Part shown: piece after piece, positions 26,531-36,092 of the stretch
Position numbering within the stretch: position 1 is the first letter of the stretch
Layout of the letters: every line of letters starts with the position of its first letter
Origin: Pseudomonas sp. MM213
Lineage (GTDB): Bacteria; Pseudomonadota; Gammaproteobacteria; Pseudomonadales; Pseudomonadaceae
Reading direction: 5' to 3'
NCBI RefSeq assembly: GCF_020423045.1
Contig: NZ_CP081943.1
Location: 3,968,001 to 4,032,000 of the forward strand
Length of the DNA: 64,000 nucleotides
The notes under the pieces: generated by a model
What the model was told of the DNA's origin: nothing
Databases searched by the model: none
The model's input: only the letters and a program-made list of their open reading frames with translations
Made by a program: the position numbers and the translations under genes

Positions 26531-28885
26531 TTACTCAGGCAAGGCATACGCAATCACGTAATCCCCACGATCCGTTGACTGACGCGCACCGCCCACCGTC
26601 AGCAGGATGTACTGCTTACCGGTTTTCGGCGAAACATACGTCATCGGACCCGACTGGCTACCCACTGGCAAACGCGACTTCCAGATCTCATTCCCGTTAC
26701 CCGTATCGAACGCCCGCAGGTAGAAATCCTGGGTGCCGGCGAAGAACAACAGGCCGGACTGGGTGGCCAGGGAAGCACCGAGGGTCGGCATGCCAATCGG
26801 AATCTGCAAATGCATGCGGATGCCCAGCGGACCGGTGTCTTGCACGGTGCCGACCGGGACTTGCCACATCAGTTTGTGGGTCTTGAGGTCGATGGCGGAC
26901 ATCGTGCCGAACGGCGGCTTCTGGCACGGAATGCCCACCGCCGAGAGGAAGCGTTCGCGCATCGCCCCGAACGGTGTGCCTTCCTGGGGCACGACGCCCA
27001 TTTCGATACCGCTGGCCCCGGCGGCGATCTTGTTGCGCGGGATCATGTAGTTGGCCAGGCCCAGGCGCATGTCGTTGACGAACATGTAGTTCGTGTTTGG
27101 ATCTACCGAGACGCTGCCCCAGTTCATGCCACCCAACGAGCCCGGGAATTGCAGTGCGCGGTCCATGCCCGGCGGGGTGTAGACGCCTTCGTGGCGCATG
27201 CCTTTGAACTGAATGCGGCACATCAACTGATCAAACGGCGTGGCGCCCCACATGTCGGCTTCGGTCAGGGTTTTGTTGCCGATGGACGGCATGTCCACCG
27301 AGAACGGTTGCGTGGGCGAATAGCGTTCGCCAGGCACACTACCTTGCGGAACCGGGCGCTCTTCGACGCGCGCGATCGGCACGCCGGTTTCGCGGTTGAG
27401 CAGGAAGATCTCGCCTTGTTTGGTGACTTGCGCCAAGGCTGGCTGCAGGCCGCCCTTGTTGTCCGGCACGTCGTACAACAACGGTTGGGCCGGCAGGTCA
27501 AAGTCCCACAGGTCGTGATGGGTGGTCTGGAAGTGCCAGCGCACCTGACCGGTCTTCACGTCGATGGCGACGATGGACGAACTCCACTTGTCATCGAATG
27601 CCGTGCGTTGGCCACCAAAGAAGTCTGGCGTGGCGTTGCCGGTGGGCAAGTAGACCAGACCGAGTTTGGCGTCGTAGGACATGGCCGACCAGACGTTTGG
27701 TGTGCCGCGTGTATAGGTCTCACCAGCCGGTGGACGTTTGGTGGTGTTCGGATTGCCCGGATCCCACGCCCACACCAGTTCACCGCTGCGTACATCGTAA
27801 GCGCGGACCACGCCTGGCGGCTCGCCGGTGGAGTAGTTATCGGCCACACGGCCACCGACGATCACCACGTCACCTGCGACCAGCGGGGTCGAGGTTTGCT
27901 GGTAGTAACCGGGCTTCACTTCACCCATATCGGTGGTCAGATCGACCGTGCCTTTGTTGCCAAACTCTTCACACGGCTTGCCGGTCTCGGCATTGATCGC
28001 GATCAGACGGGCATCGCCGGTCGGCAGAAACAGACGTTTCGTACAGGCAGTGGGCTGGTTATCCGAAGACACTGGCGTCTCGGAATAACCCAGGCCACGG
28101 CAACGCTGCCAGTTTGGCGCAGTACCTTGCGGGTCGAACTTCCAGCGTTGGGCGCCGGTGTCGACGTCCAGCGCGAAGACTTTGCCGTAAGCGGTGCAGG
28201 TGTAGACCGTGTCGCCGATTTGCAGTGGGGTGTTCTGGTCTTCAGCGCCAGCGCCGGTGCTTTGCGGGATGTCGCCGGTGCGGAAGGTCCACGCCACCTG
28301 CAACTTGTCGATGTTGCCTTTGTTGATCTGGTCCAGCGCGGCAAAGCGGTTGCCAGCGGTGGTGTTGCCCCAATGGGCCCAGTCTTTCTGCTCGGTACCC
28401 GGAGCGACCGGCGTAACAGCCGGTTCAATGCTGGCCTTGACCACATGGGTCGGCACGAACATGTAGGCCATCGTTGCGACAACGCCGACGCCCAGGATAC
28501 CGGCGAGGCCATAAGCGCCACGGCCGGCAGTCGCGCCTGAAGCACGGACCAGCGTCGGATAGATCAGCGCAACGACCACGCCGATCACGGCGAAGGTCAG
28601 CACGCGCGAGACCAGTGGCCAGTATTCGAAACCGGTGTCCCATACGGCCCAGATCGCGGTAAGAATCAGCGCCACGCCATACAGCCACGCACCTTGCGGC
28701 TTGCGACGGGCGATCATCAGTCCGGACACCAGCATCGCCAGGCCCATCAGCAGGAAATACCAGCTGCCACCCAGCGAGACCAGATAACCGCCGCCACCGG
28801 CCAGGCCGAGTCCGATCAACGCAATCAGGACACCCAGCCCCGACAGCAACCATTTGCCGCCGCCGGCAGCCCCAGAATTATTCAT
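26531..28885 (-). CDS. gcd: Membrane-bound PQQ-dependent glucose dehydrogenase
   Basis: Gcd oxidises glucose to gluconolactone in the periplasm and passes electrons to ubiquinone; it underlies gluconate formation and phosphate solubilisation. The 784-aa protein has five N-terminal membrane helices (to about residue 140) and a large quinoprotein beta-propeller with the signatures DWAHWGNTTAGNRFAALDQI and W-docking repeats such as GGMNWGSVSVDP. ATG 28885 gives the usual N-terminus; ATG 28903 and TTG 28912 are in frame upstream, and none has a strong ribosome site. Its cofactor genes pqqFABCDE lie 6 kb away. Confidence 0.95.
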   Translation of the reverse strand: MNNSGAAGGGKWLLSGLGVLIALIGLGLAGGGGYLVSLGGSWYFLLMGLAMLVSGLMIARRKPQGAWLYGVALILTAIWAVWDTGFEYWPLVSRVLTFAVIGVVVALIYPTLVRASGATAGRGAYGLAGILGVGVVATMAYMFVPTHVVKASIEPAVTPVAPGTEQKDWAHWGNTTAGNRFAALDQINKGNIDKLQVAWTFRTGDIPQSTGAGAEDQNTPLQIGDTVYTCTAYGKVFALDVDTGAQRWKFDPQGTAPNWQRCRGLGYSETPVSSDNQPTACTKRLFLPTGDARLIAINAETGKPCEEFGNKGTVDLTTDMGEVKPGYYQQTSTPLVAGDVVIVGGRVADNYSTGEPPGVVRAYDVRSGELVWAWDPGNPNTTKRPPAGETYTRGTPNVWSAMSYDAKLGLVYLPTGNATPDFFGGQRTAFDDKWSSSIVAIDVKTGQVRWHFQTTHHDLWDFDLPAQPLLYDVPDNKGGLQPALAQVTKQGEIFLLNRETGVPIARVEERPVPQGSVPGERYSPTQPFSVDMPSIGNKTLTEADMWGATPFDQLMCRIQFKGMRHEGVYTPPGMDRALQFPGSLGGMNWGSVSVDPNTNYMFVNDMRLGLANYMIPRNKIAAGASGIEMGVVPQEGTPFGAMRERFLSAVGIPCQKPPFGTMSAIDLKTHKLMWQVPVGTVQDTGPLGIRMHLQIPIGMPTLGASLATQSGLLFFAGTQDFYLRAFDTGNGNEIWKSRLPVGSQSGPMTYVSPKTGKQYILLTVGGARQSTDRGDYVIAYALPE

Positions 28886-29059
28886 GTCGGTAATTTTCCC
28901 CATTTGTGACAAGCGCGGAATAATGTACTACCTAGTTACTTATGGCAAATTGTCGCAGGTGAAAATGGCATGAACGGTACTGAGGCTAGATCAAACATCC
29001 GGTATGCGAGCGGTGCTGTAACATGCTGACCCATTGATTTGTGTTGCTGGAGACGACCA

Positions 29060-29521
29060 TTGCCTGACACTCGCCCGCCCGTTCTTGACGAAATCGACCG
29101 CCAATTGATCGCGGCCCTGCAAATCAATGCCCGTGAAAGCGTGGCCATGCTCGCCCGGCAATTGGGCATCGCCCGCACCACCGTGACGTCGCGGCTGTCG
29201 CGCCTGGAAAAGGCCAGGGTCATCACCGGGTACGGCGTGCGCTTGGGCCAGCGTGTGGTGGACGGCGGATTGCAGGCGTACGTCGGGATCACGGTGCAAC
29301 CGCGCTCCGGCAAGGAAGTGTTGCGGCGGTTGAGTGCGATGGCTCAGGTTCAGCAGTTGTGTGCGGTGAGTGGCGAATTTGATTATGTGGCGTGGTTGCG
29401 CACTGATTCGCCAGAGCAGCTGGATCAGTTGCTGGATCAGATCGGCAGTGTGGATGGGGTGGAGAAGACGACCACGTCGATCATTCTCAGCAGCAAGATA
29501 GATCGCGGCCAGCCGGTTTAA
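29060..29521 (+). CDS. Lrp/AsnC family transcriptional regulator
   Basis: A 153-aa regulator with an N-terminal winged HTH (LDEIDRQLIAALQINARESVAMLARQLGIARTTVTSRLSRLEK split over residues 9-50) and a C-terminal RAM ligand-binding domain. I choose TTG 29060, which has TGGAGA seven bases upstream, over the TTG at 29039. It is divergent from gcd and sits before davB; in P. putida an Lrp-type gene is also next to davBA, so it may control lysine catabolism in response to an amino acid. Confidence 0.88.
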   Translation: MPDTRPPVLDEIDRQLIAALQINARESVAMLARQLGIARTTVTSRLSRLEKARVITGYGVRLGQRVVDGGLQAYVGITVQPRSGKEVLRRLSAMAQVQQLCAVSGEFDYVAWLRTDSPEQLDQLLDQIGSVDGVEKTTTSIILSSKIDRGQPV

Positions 29522-29531
29522 CGCCGGCCAA

Positions 29532-29625
29532 GGTGGGAGCGAGACTGGCTTGCCGGCGAATCGATTTACCCATCACTATCAATGTCGACTGACACACCGT
29601 CATCGCGAGCAGGCTCGCTCCCACA
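29532..29625. repeat. Two REP half-elements in inverted orientation
   Basis: GGTGGGAGCGAG... at 29532-29560 and its diverged inverted partner ending GCTCGCTCCCACA at 29601-29625 belong to two REP subtypes (one with TTGCCGGCGAA, one with CATCGCGAGCAGG). They fill much of the 263-base gap before davB. The promoter of davBA probably lies in the AT-rich 29640-29720 stretch. Confidence 0.7.
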
Positions 29626-29784
29626 CTGGACGGTGTGTAGCAATAGCTCGTCATTTTGCTCAATTAATTAGCAAAACGACGACACATTGCGTCTTATTAA
29701 CGTGTTCTACGCTCTCTAGAATGGCTGCCATCTTTTCCTATACTCAGACGCGCACCCCGCGTCCGGTCGCCAGCAAGGTCAGCC

Positions 29785-31467
29785 ATGAACAAGAACAATC
29801 GCCATCCTGCAGACGGTAAAAAACCAGTCACCATTTTTGGCCCGGACTTTCCTTTCGCCTTCGACGACTGGATCGAACACCCGGCCGGCCTCGGCAGCAT
29901 TCCTGCGCACAACCACGGCGCCGAAGTAGCGATTGTCGGCGCCGGTATCGCCGGTTTGGTCGCGGCCTACGAACTGATGAAACTGGGCCTCAAGCCCGTC
30001 GTCTATGAAGCCTCGAAATTGGGCGGCCGTCTGCGCTCGCAGGCGTTCAACGGGACCGATGGCATCGTCGCCGAACTGGGCGGCATGCGCTTCCCGGTGT
30101 CGTCCACCGCGTTTTACCACTACGTCGACAAGCTCGGCCTCCAGACCAAACCCTTTCCCAATCCGCTGACCCCTGCCTCTGGCAGCACCGTCATCGACCT
30201 GGAAGGCAAAACCCATTACGCACAGAAACTGGCGGATCTTCCGGCACTGTTCCAGGAAGTGGCTGACGCGTGGGCGGACGCACTGGAAGCCGGTTCACAG
30301 TTCTCCGATATCCAGCAAGCGATCCGCGACCGCGACGTGCCACGCCTCAAAGAGTTGTGGAACACCCTGGTTCCGCTGTGGGACGACCGCACCTTCTACG
30401 ACTTTGTCGCCACCTCAGAAGCATTCGCCAAGCTGTCGTTCCATCACCGCGAAGTATTCGGCCAGGTTGGTTTCGGCACCGGTGGCTGGGACTCGGACTT
30501 CCCGAACTCGATGCTGGAAATCTTCCGCGTAGTGATGACTAACTGCGACGATCACCAACACCTGGTCGTCGGCGGCGTCGAACAAGTGCCGCAAGGCATC
30601 TGGCGCCATGCGCCGGAACGTTGCGTGCACTGGCCCGAAGGCACCAGCCTCAAGTCGCTGCACAGAGGCGCGCCACGCTCCGGGGTCAAAAAAATCGCTC
30701 ACGCCGCGGACGGTCGTTTTGCGGTCACCGATAACAACGGCGATACCCGCGAGTACGCGGCAGTGCTGACCACCTGCCAGAGCTGGCTGCTGACCACCCA
30801 GATCGAGTGCGACGAAACCCTGTTCTCGCAAAAGATGTGGATGGCCCTCGACCGCACCCGCTACATGCAATCTTCCAAAACCTTCGTGATGGTTGACCGC
30901 CCGTTCTGGAAGGACAAGGATCCGGAAACCGGCCGCGACCTGATGAGCATGACCCTCACCGATCGCCTGACCCGCGGCACCTATCTGTTCGATAACGGCG
31001 ACGACAAGCCGGGCGTGATTTGCCTGTCGTACTCGTGGATGAGCGATGCGTTGAAAATGCTTCCGCACCCGGTGGAAAAACGCGTCGAACTGGCGTTGAA
31101 CGCGCTGAAAAAGATCTACCCGAAAGTCGACATCGCCGCGCGAATCATCGGCGATCCGATCACCGTGTCGTGGGAAGCCGACCCGCATTTCCTTGGCGCG
31201 TTCAAAGGCGCATTGCCCGGTCACTACCGTTACAACCAGCGCATGTACGCACACTTCATGCAGGCTGATATGCCAGCCGAACAGCGCGGGATTTTCATCG
31301 CTGGCGACGACGTTTCGTGGACACCGGCGTGGGTCGAAGGCGCGGTGCAGACTTCGCTCAATGCGGTGTGGGGCATCATGAAACACTTCGGCGGTGAAAC
31401 TCACGCCGAGAACCCGGGTCCAGGAGATGTGTTCAACGAGATCGGTCCGATCGCCCTGCCCGAGTAA
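29785..31467 (+). CDS. davB: Lysine 2-monooxygenase (flavin amine oxidase family)
   Basis: DavB oxidatively decarboxylates L-lysine to 5-aminovaleramide, the first step of the aminovalerate route. The 560-aa protein has the FAD dinucleotide-binding motif EVAIVGAGIAGLVAAYE near residue 48, GGRLRSQAF, and the C-terminal FAD segment IFIAGDDVSWTPAWVEGAVQTS. The same family includes tryptophan 2-monooxygenase (IaaM), so the substrate is inferred from the next gene, an amidase, and from the matching P. putida davBA-pqq order. Confidence 0.88.
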   Translation: MNKNNRHPADGKKPVTIFGPDFPFAFDDWIEHPAGLGSIPAHNHGAEVAIVGAGIAGLVAAYELMKLGLKPVVYEASKLGGRLRSQAFNGTDGIVAELGGMRFPVSSTAFYHYVDKLGLQTKPFPNPLTPASGSTVIDLEGKTHYAQKLADLPALFQEVADAWADALEAGSQFSDIQQAIRDRDVPRLKELWNTLVPLWDDRTFYDFVATSEAFAKLSFHHREVFGQVGFGTGGWDSDFPNSMLEIFRVVMTNCDDHQHLVVGGVEQVPQGIWRHAPERCVHWPEGTSLKSLHRGAPRSGVKKIAHAADGRFAVTDNNGDTREYAAVLTTCQSWLLTTQIECDETLFSQKMWMALDRTRYMQSSKTFVMVDRPFWKDKDPETGRDLMSMTLTDRLTRGTYLFDNGDDKPGVICLSYSWMSDALKMLPHPVEKRVELALNALKKIYPKVDIAARIIGDPITVSWEADPHFLGAFKGALPGHYRYNQRMYAHFMQADMPAEQRGIFIAGDDVSWTPAWVEGAVQTSLNAVWGIMKHFGGETHAENPGPGDVFNEIGPIALPE

Positions 31468-31479
31468 AAGGAGTTCGAA

Positions 31480-32274
31480 ATGCGCGTAGCCCTTTACCAA
31501 TGTCCACCGCTGCCTCTGGACGTCGCCGGCAATTTGCAACGCCTGCATCAACTGGCGCTGGAGGCCAAAGGCGCCGATTTGCTGGTGCTGCCGGAGATGT
31601 TCCTGACCGGCTACAACATCGGCGTCGATGCCGTCAGTGTCCTGGCGGAGGTGCACAACGGTGAATCGGCGCAGCAGATCGCGCGCATTGCCAAGACAGC
31701 GGGGATCGCCATTTTGTATGGCTATCCCGAGCGTACCGAAGACGGGCAGATCTACAACGCCGTGCAACTGATCGACGCCAATGGCGAACGCCTGTGCAAC
31801 TACCGCAAGACTCACCTGTTCGGCGACCTCGATCACTCGATGTTCAGCGCCGGCCAGGATGATTTTCCGCTGGTGGAGCTCAACGGCTGGAAGCTTGGTT
31901 TCCTGATTTGCTACGACATGGAGTTCCCGGAAAACGCGCGGCGTCTGGCCCTGGCCGGCGCCGAACTGATTCTGGTGCCGACGGCGAACATGATTCCTTA
32001 CGACTTCATCGCCGACGTCACCGTCCGCGCCCGCGCCTTCGAAAACCAGTGTTACGTGGCTTATGCCAATTACTGCGGCAACGAAGGCGACATCCACTAC
32101 TGCGGCCAGAGCAGCATCGCCGCGCCGGATGGTAGCCGCATCGCACAGGCGGGCCTCGATGAAGCGCTGATTGTCGGTGAGCTGGATCGCCAGTTGATGA
32201 TCGATTCCCGCACCGCCAATCGTTACTTCCTCGATCGCCGCCCGGAGCTTTACGGCGAGCTGAACAAGCGCTGA
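31480..32274 (+). CDS. davA: 5-aminovaleramidase (nitrilase superfamily)
   Basis: DavA hydrolyses 5-aminovaleramide to 5-aminovalerate, which DavTD convert to glutarate. The 264-aa protein carries the nitrilase catalytic triad Glu39 (LPEMFLTG), Lys110 (NYRKTHLFG) and Cys144 (GFLICYDMEFPE). It begins 12 bases after davB with AAGGAG before the ATG, so the two are co-transcribed. Confidence 0.9.
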   Translation: MRVALYQCPPLPLDVAGNLQRLHQLALEAKGADLLVLPEMFLTGYNIGVDAVSVLAEVHNGESAQQIARIAKTAGIAILYGYPERTEDGQIYNAVQLIDANGERLCNYRKTHLFGDLDHSMFSAGQDDFPLVELNGWKLGFLICYDMEFPENARRLALAGAELILVPTANMIPYDFIADVTVRARAFENQCYVAYANYCGNEGDIHYCGQSSIAAPDGSRIAQAGLDEALIVGELDRQLMIDSRTANRYFLDRRPELYGELNKR

Positions 32275-32322
32275 CACCCAGTAATCCGCTAGCATTAGCG
32301 CTTCCCTGTTCTGGAAGTGCTC

Positions 32323-34749
32323 ATGCCTGCGCTGAATCCCCCTCGCCCTCACACTGAAACCCTGGCCAACGGCCTGCGGGTAACGCTGCGTCATGCCCCG
32401 AATCTGAAGCGTTGTGCGGCCGCGTTGCGGGTCGCCGCGGGCAGTCATGACGTGCCATTGGCATGGCCAGGTCTGGCGCATTTTCTTGAGCACCTGTTGT
32501 TTCTCGGTACCGAGCGTTTTCCTGCGGAACAAGGGCTGATGGCCTACGTACAAGGTCATGGCGGGCAAGTGAATGCACGGACCAGCGAGCGCACCACCGA
32601 CTTCTTTTTCGAGTTGCCACCTCAAGTCTTCAACGAAGGATTGCAGCGTCTGTCAGACATGCTCGCTCATCCGCGTATGAATCTGGACGATCAGTTGCGG
32701 GAACGGGAAGTGCTGCACGCGGAGTTTGTCGCCTGGTCGCAGGATCCTACGGCACAGCAGCAACTGGCGTTGTTCGATGGGCTTTCGCCGACTCATCCGT
32801 TGCGCGGCTTTCATGCCGGCAACCGCGACAGCCTGCCCGTGCAGCAACCGGAGTTTCAGCAAGCGCTGCGGGATTTCCATCAGCGGTTTTATCAGACCGG
32901 ACAGATGACGCTGAGCCTGGCCGGCCCGCAAAGTATCGAAGAGCTGAAGCAAATGGCGCTGAAGTTCGGCGCGGTGATTTCCGAGGGAAAAAACCTCCCG
33001 CAACAGGCTCCTGTGCCGCTGATGGAGTCTTCAGTCGCAAGTTATCAACAGGCTGGCGAGCGTCGGCTGGATCTGCTGTTTACCTTCGAAGCACTGCCCA
33101 ATGCGTCGACCGAAGCATTGGCGTTTCTGTGCCATTGGTTGAACGCCGCGAAGCCCGGCGGGCTGCTGACTGTATTGCGCGAATGCGGTTTGGCTGAGCA
33201 TCTGAATGCCAAGCCGCTGTATCAATTTGCCGGACAGGCCGTGCTGCACGTTGAATTCACAACGACCGCGTCGGCGAGCATCCTGAGCGAGAAGCTCCTG
33301 GATTGGCTGGGCTTTTTTGCTGCTCAACAAGATTGGGCCCTCCTGCGTGACGAGTACGCTGCCGTGCTTCAGCGCCAGCAACAAGTCAGCAGTGCTATGC
33401 AGCTGGCCCGACTCGACAGCGAACAGCTTGAAACCGGGTTATCCGAGCAAGGCGTTGTAGCGCTCAAGGACATCCTGAAGAAAATCGGCGCTGTGGATAA
33501 CTTCAGCGGTGAATGGCAACTGCCGACACCGAATCCGTTCTTGCGCGCCGAGGCGCCACCCTCAAATGCCGGACTGATTCGCGGCCAGACCAGCAAACAC
33601 CGTGGCCTGCGGACATTTGCCCAGGACCGCTCGCGCAGCCGTCGCGAAAACTCGCCGATGCAATTCAGCCAAGCCCTGCCGGACAACACCGCTGAAGGCG
33701 CGATTTATCTGCGCTGGCGATTAGAGTCCAGACCTCAACCCCGCCATCAGCAGGGTCTGGAAAACCGCCTGCAGCCGCTGCGAGAGGATGCCCGTCAGGC
33801 GGGCGTCGACTTTTCCTTCAGCGCTTCTGGAAATGAATGGTTGCTGAAAATGACGGGGCTGCAAGAGTCGATGCCGACCGTCCTCGAACATGCGCTGAAA
33901 GAGCTGACAAACCCTGACGCCGGTTTCTCACAGGAAGAACCGAAAAGCGCCGCGTTGATACCGATTAAACAACTGCTGAAAGCGCTGCCTGATCATTGCC
34001 TTGAGCAAAGCTCAGTCGCTGATGACTGGCAGCAGCTGTGGTCGACGGCGCGCTGGGAAGGCCTGGCAATCGGGTTGTCGGCACAGACTCAAGCAGCGAT
34101 GGGTTTCGCCCTGAGTCGCGTGCCCGGCATTGCGGACACTCAACCGTCACCGCCGTCCTCGATCAACGGGCAGCGTCTGTGGACCGCCGTCGACACCGGT
34201 TCCAGCGAACACGCGCTGTTGCTGTTCTGTCCGACGGCCACGCAGGAAATCTCTGACGAAGCTGCGTGGCGTTTGCTCGCGCACATTTGTCAGACGCCGT
34301 TCTACCAGCGTCTTCGTGTTGAGTTGCAACTGGGTTATGCGGTGTTCAGTGCGCTGCGTCAGGTCCATGGGCAGACGGGTGTTCTGTTCGGCGTGCAATC
34401 ACCGAGCGTCGCCCCTCTGAACTTGCTGCAACACATGGAAGACTTTCTGAACGACGTGCCCGCAATGATCGACGGCATCGACGAGGCGACCTTCGTTGCC
34501 CAGCGTCAGGCCTTGGCCGATCAATTCCAGATCGCTGCGTTGCCCGTCGCCCAGGCCGCCGAACTGCTCTGGCAGGGCAAGCTGGCCGGCCACTCGTCGG
34601 ATTATCTGGCGCAGCTTCCCCAAGCCATTCTGGACATCGATCGTTCTGCCCTGCGCGCCGCCGCACAACGCCTGATCAACGCCGAGGGCGGCTGGCGCGG
34701 TCTGGCCAGCAGTTCGCAACCGGAGGCGCCTTGGCAAGTGACAAAATGA
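32323..34749 (+). CDS. pqqF: PQQ biosynthesis protease PqqF (M16 family)
   Basis: An 808-aa insulinase-like metalloprotease thought to cut the PqqA peptide so the linked Glu-Tyr can be released. The inverted zinc motif HFLEH is at residues 53-57. The second half is more divergent, as usual for inactive M16 halves. The ATG at 32323 has GGAAG upstream (GTG 32317 is less likely). It lies just before pqqA, the order known from P. fluorescens and P. putida. Confidence 0.92.
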   Translation: MPALNPPRPHTETLANGLRVTLRHAPNLKRCAAALRVAAGSHDVPLAWPGLAHFLEHLLFLGTERFPAEQGLMAYVQGHGGQVNARTSERTTDFFFELPPQVFNEGLQRLSDMLAHPRMNLDDQLREREVLHAEFVAWSQDPTAQQQLALFDGLSPTHPLRGFHAGNRDSLPVQQPEFQQALRDFHQRFYQTGQMTLSLAGPQSIEELKQMALKFGAVISEGKNLPQQAPVPLMESSVASYQQAGERRLDLLFTFEALPNASTEALAFLCHWLNAAKPGGLLTVLRECGLAEHLNAKPLYQFAGQAVLHVEFTTTASASILSEKLLDWLGFFAAQQDWALLRDEYAAVLQRQQQVSSAMQLARLDSEQLETGLSEQGVVALKDILKKIGAVDNFSGEWQLPTPNPFLRAEAPPSNAGLIRGQTSKHRGLRTFAQDRSRSRRENSPMQFSQALPDNTAEGAIYLRWRLESRPQPRHQQGLENRLQPLREDARQAGVDFSFSASGNEWLLKMTGLQESMPTVLEHALKELTNPDAGFSQEEPKSAALIPIKQLLKALPDHCLEQSSVADDWQQLWSTARWEGLAIGLSAQTQAAMGFALSRVPGIADTQPSPPSSINGQRLWTAVDTGSSEHALLLFCPTATQEISDEAAWRLLAHICQTPFYQRLRVELQLGYAVFSALRQVHGQTGVLFGVQSPSVAPLNLLQHMEDFLNDVPAMIDGIDEATFVAQRQALADQFQIAALPVAQAAELLWQGKLAGHSSDYLAQLPQAILDIDRSALRAAAQRLINAEGGWRGLASSSQPEAPWQVTK

Positions 34750-34904
34750 TCATTACCGCTGGTGCAATTAGCTTTTTCCGAGATTGCAGGCCAATCGCTC
34801 TGTAATTTTGAGTAACATAGCCACCTAACTATCTGAACATCTCCGGCTGGAGGTGGACTATATGTATAGATCTCAACCGTCCCATCACCTGAAGGAGCGC
34901 TCCC

Positions 34905-34979
34905 ATGTCCTGGTCCAAACCTGCTTACACCGACCTGCGTATCGGCTTTGAAGTCACCATGTACTTCGCAAGCCGCTAA
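34905..34979 (+). CDS. pqqA: Coenzyme PQQ precursor peptide PqqA
   Basis: A 24-residue ribosomal peptide, MSWSKPAYTDLRIGFEVTMY plus FASR, too short for most gene finders. Glu16 and Tyr20 are the two residues that PqqE joins and that become PQQ. AAGGAG lies ten bases before the ATG. A strong terminator follows 18 bases after the stop, which would let pqqA be made in excess over pqqB-E. The 155-base gap before it holds a short hairpin near 34840-34857 and presumably the promoter. Confidence 0.97.
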   Translation: MSWSKPAYTDLRIGFEVTMYFASR

Positions 34980-34997
34980 GCTTGTCCTGCCGTTCAG

Positions 34998-35026
34998 CGC
35001 CTCGGTTTGCCGAGGCGTTTTTATTT
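34998..35026 (+). terminator. Terminator/attenuator between pqqA and pqqB
   Basis: CGCCTCGG (34998-35005) pairs with CCGAGGCG (35010-35017) with a TTTG loop and is followed by TTTTTATTTT. Partial read-through at this site would set the ratio of PqqA peptide to the processing enzymes. Confidence 0.88.
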
Positions 35027-35051
35027 TCAGCGTTGAAATGATGGAGCACCC

Positions 35052-35963
35052 ATGTTTGTCCAGATTCTAGGTTCCGCCGCCGGCGGCGGTTTCCCCCAGT
35101 GGAACTGCAACTGCGTGAACTGCGCAGGTTTTCGCGACGGGAGCCTGAACGCCAAGGCGCGGACCCAGTCGTCCATCGCGATTTCCGATGACGGCGTGAA
35201 CTGGGTGCTGTGCAACGCCTCGCCGGACATCCGCGCCCAGCTCCAGAATTTTGCCCCGATGCAACCGGGCCGCGCCCTGCGCGATACCGGTATCAGCGCG
35301 ATCATCCTGATGGACAGCCAGATCGACCACACCACCGGCCTGCTCAGCCTGCGCGAGGGTTGCCCGCACAACGTCTGGTGCACCGACATGGTCCATGAAG
35401 ACCTGAGCACCGGTTTCCCGCTGTTTACCATGCTGACCCACTGGAATGGCGGGCTGAACTGGAACCGCATCGAACTCGACTGCAGCTTCACCATCCCGAC
35501 CTGCCCGAGTCTGCGTTTCACTCCGCTGCCACTGCGCAGTGCCGCGCCACCGTATTCGCCGCACCGTTTCGACCCGCATCCGGGCGACAACATCGGGTTG
35601 ATCATTGAAGACCTGAACACCGGCGGCAAGCTGTTCTACGCGCCGGGCCTGGGCAAGGTCGACGCGCCGTTGCTGGAAATCATGGCCGGCAGCGACTGCC
35701 TACTGGTGGACGGCACGATGTGGGACGACGACGAAATGCAGCGCCGTGGTGTCGGCACCCGCACCGGCCGGGAAATGGGCCATCTGGCGCAGAACGGCCC
35801 CGGCGGTATGCTGGAAGTGCTGGAACAGTTGCCCAAGCAGCGCAAGGTGCTTATCCACATCAACAACACCAACCCGATCCTCGATGAGGATTCGCCGGAG
35901 CGCGCCGAGCTGGCTCGGCGGGACGTTGAAGTGGCGTATGACGGCATGAGTATTGTGTTGTAG
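35052..35963 (+). CDS. pqqB: PQQ biosynthesis protein PqqB
   Basis: A 303-aa metallo-beta-lactamase-fold oxygenase-like protein that hydroxylates the Glu-Tyr intermediate. It shows the N-terminal [24 protein letters not shown], and the modified metal-site [18 protein letters not shown] found in PqqB. GGAGCACCC lies just before the ATG. A REP hairpin separates it from pqqC. Confidence 0.96.
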   Translation: MFVQILGSAAGGGFPQWNCNCVNCAGFRDGSLNAKARTQSSIAISDDGVNWVLCNASPDIRAQLQNFAPMQPGRALRDTGISAIILMDSQIDHTTGLLSLREGCPHNVWCTDMVHEDLSTGFPLFTMLTHWNGGLNWNRIELDCSFTIPTCPSLRFTPLPLRSAAPPYSPHRFDPHPGDNIGLIIEDLNTGGKLFYAPGLGKVDAPLLEIMAGSDCLLVDGTMWDDDEMQRRGVGTRTGREMGHLAQNGPGGMLEVLEQLPKQRKVLIHINNTNPILDEDSPERAELARRDVEVAYDGMSIVL

Positions 35964-35974
35964 CGGATGGCCTC

Positions 35975-36040
35975 TTCGCGGGCAAGCCTCGCTCCTACAG
36001 GGATAGCGCCGAACCTGTAGGAGCGAGGCTTGCCCGCGAA
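35975..36040. repeat. REP hairpin inside the pqq operon
   Basis: Arms 35975-36000 and 36015-36040 are perfect 26-bp complements, lying in the 129-base gap between pqqB and pqqC. It could lower expression of pqqCDE or protect the upstream mRNA from 3' decay. Confidence 0.9.
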
Positions 36041-36092
36041 AGCGTCCGAACAGACACAACAGAATCCACCGGTTATTCCCCCGGAGACCGAA

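Noticed and set aside
28886..28912. TTG 28912 or ATG 28903 as gcd start.
   Set aside because: They add a non-family extension without a ribosome site; ATG 28885 leads directly into the conserved N-terminus, though this choice is not firm.
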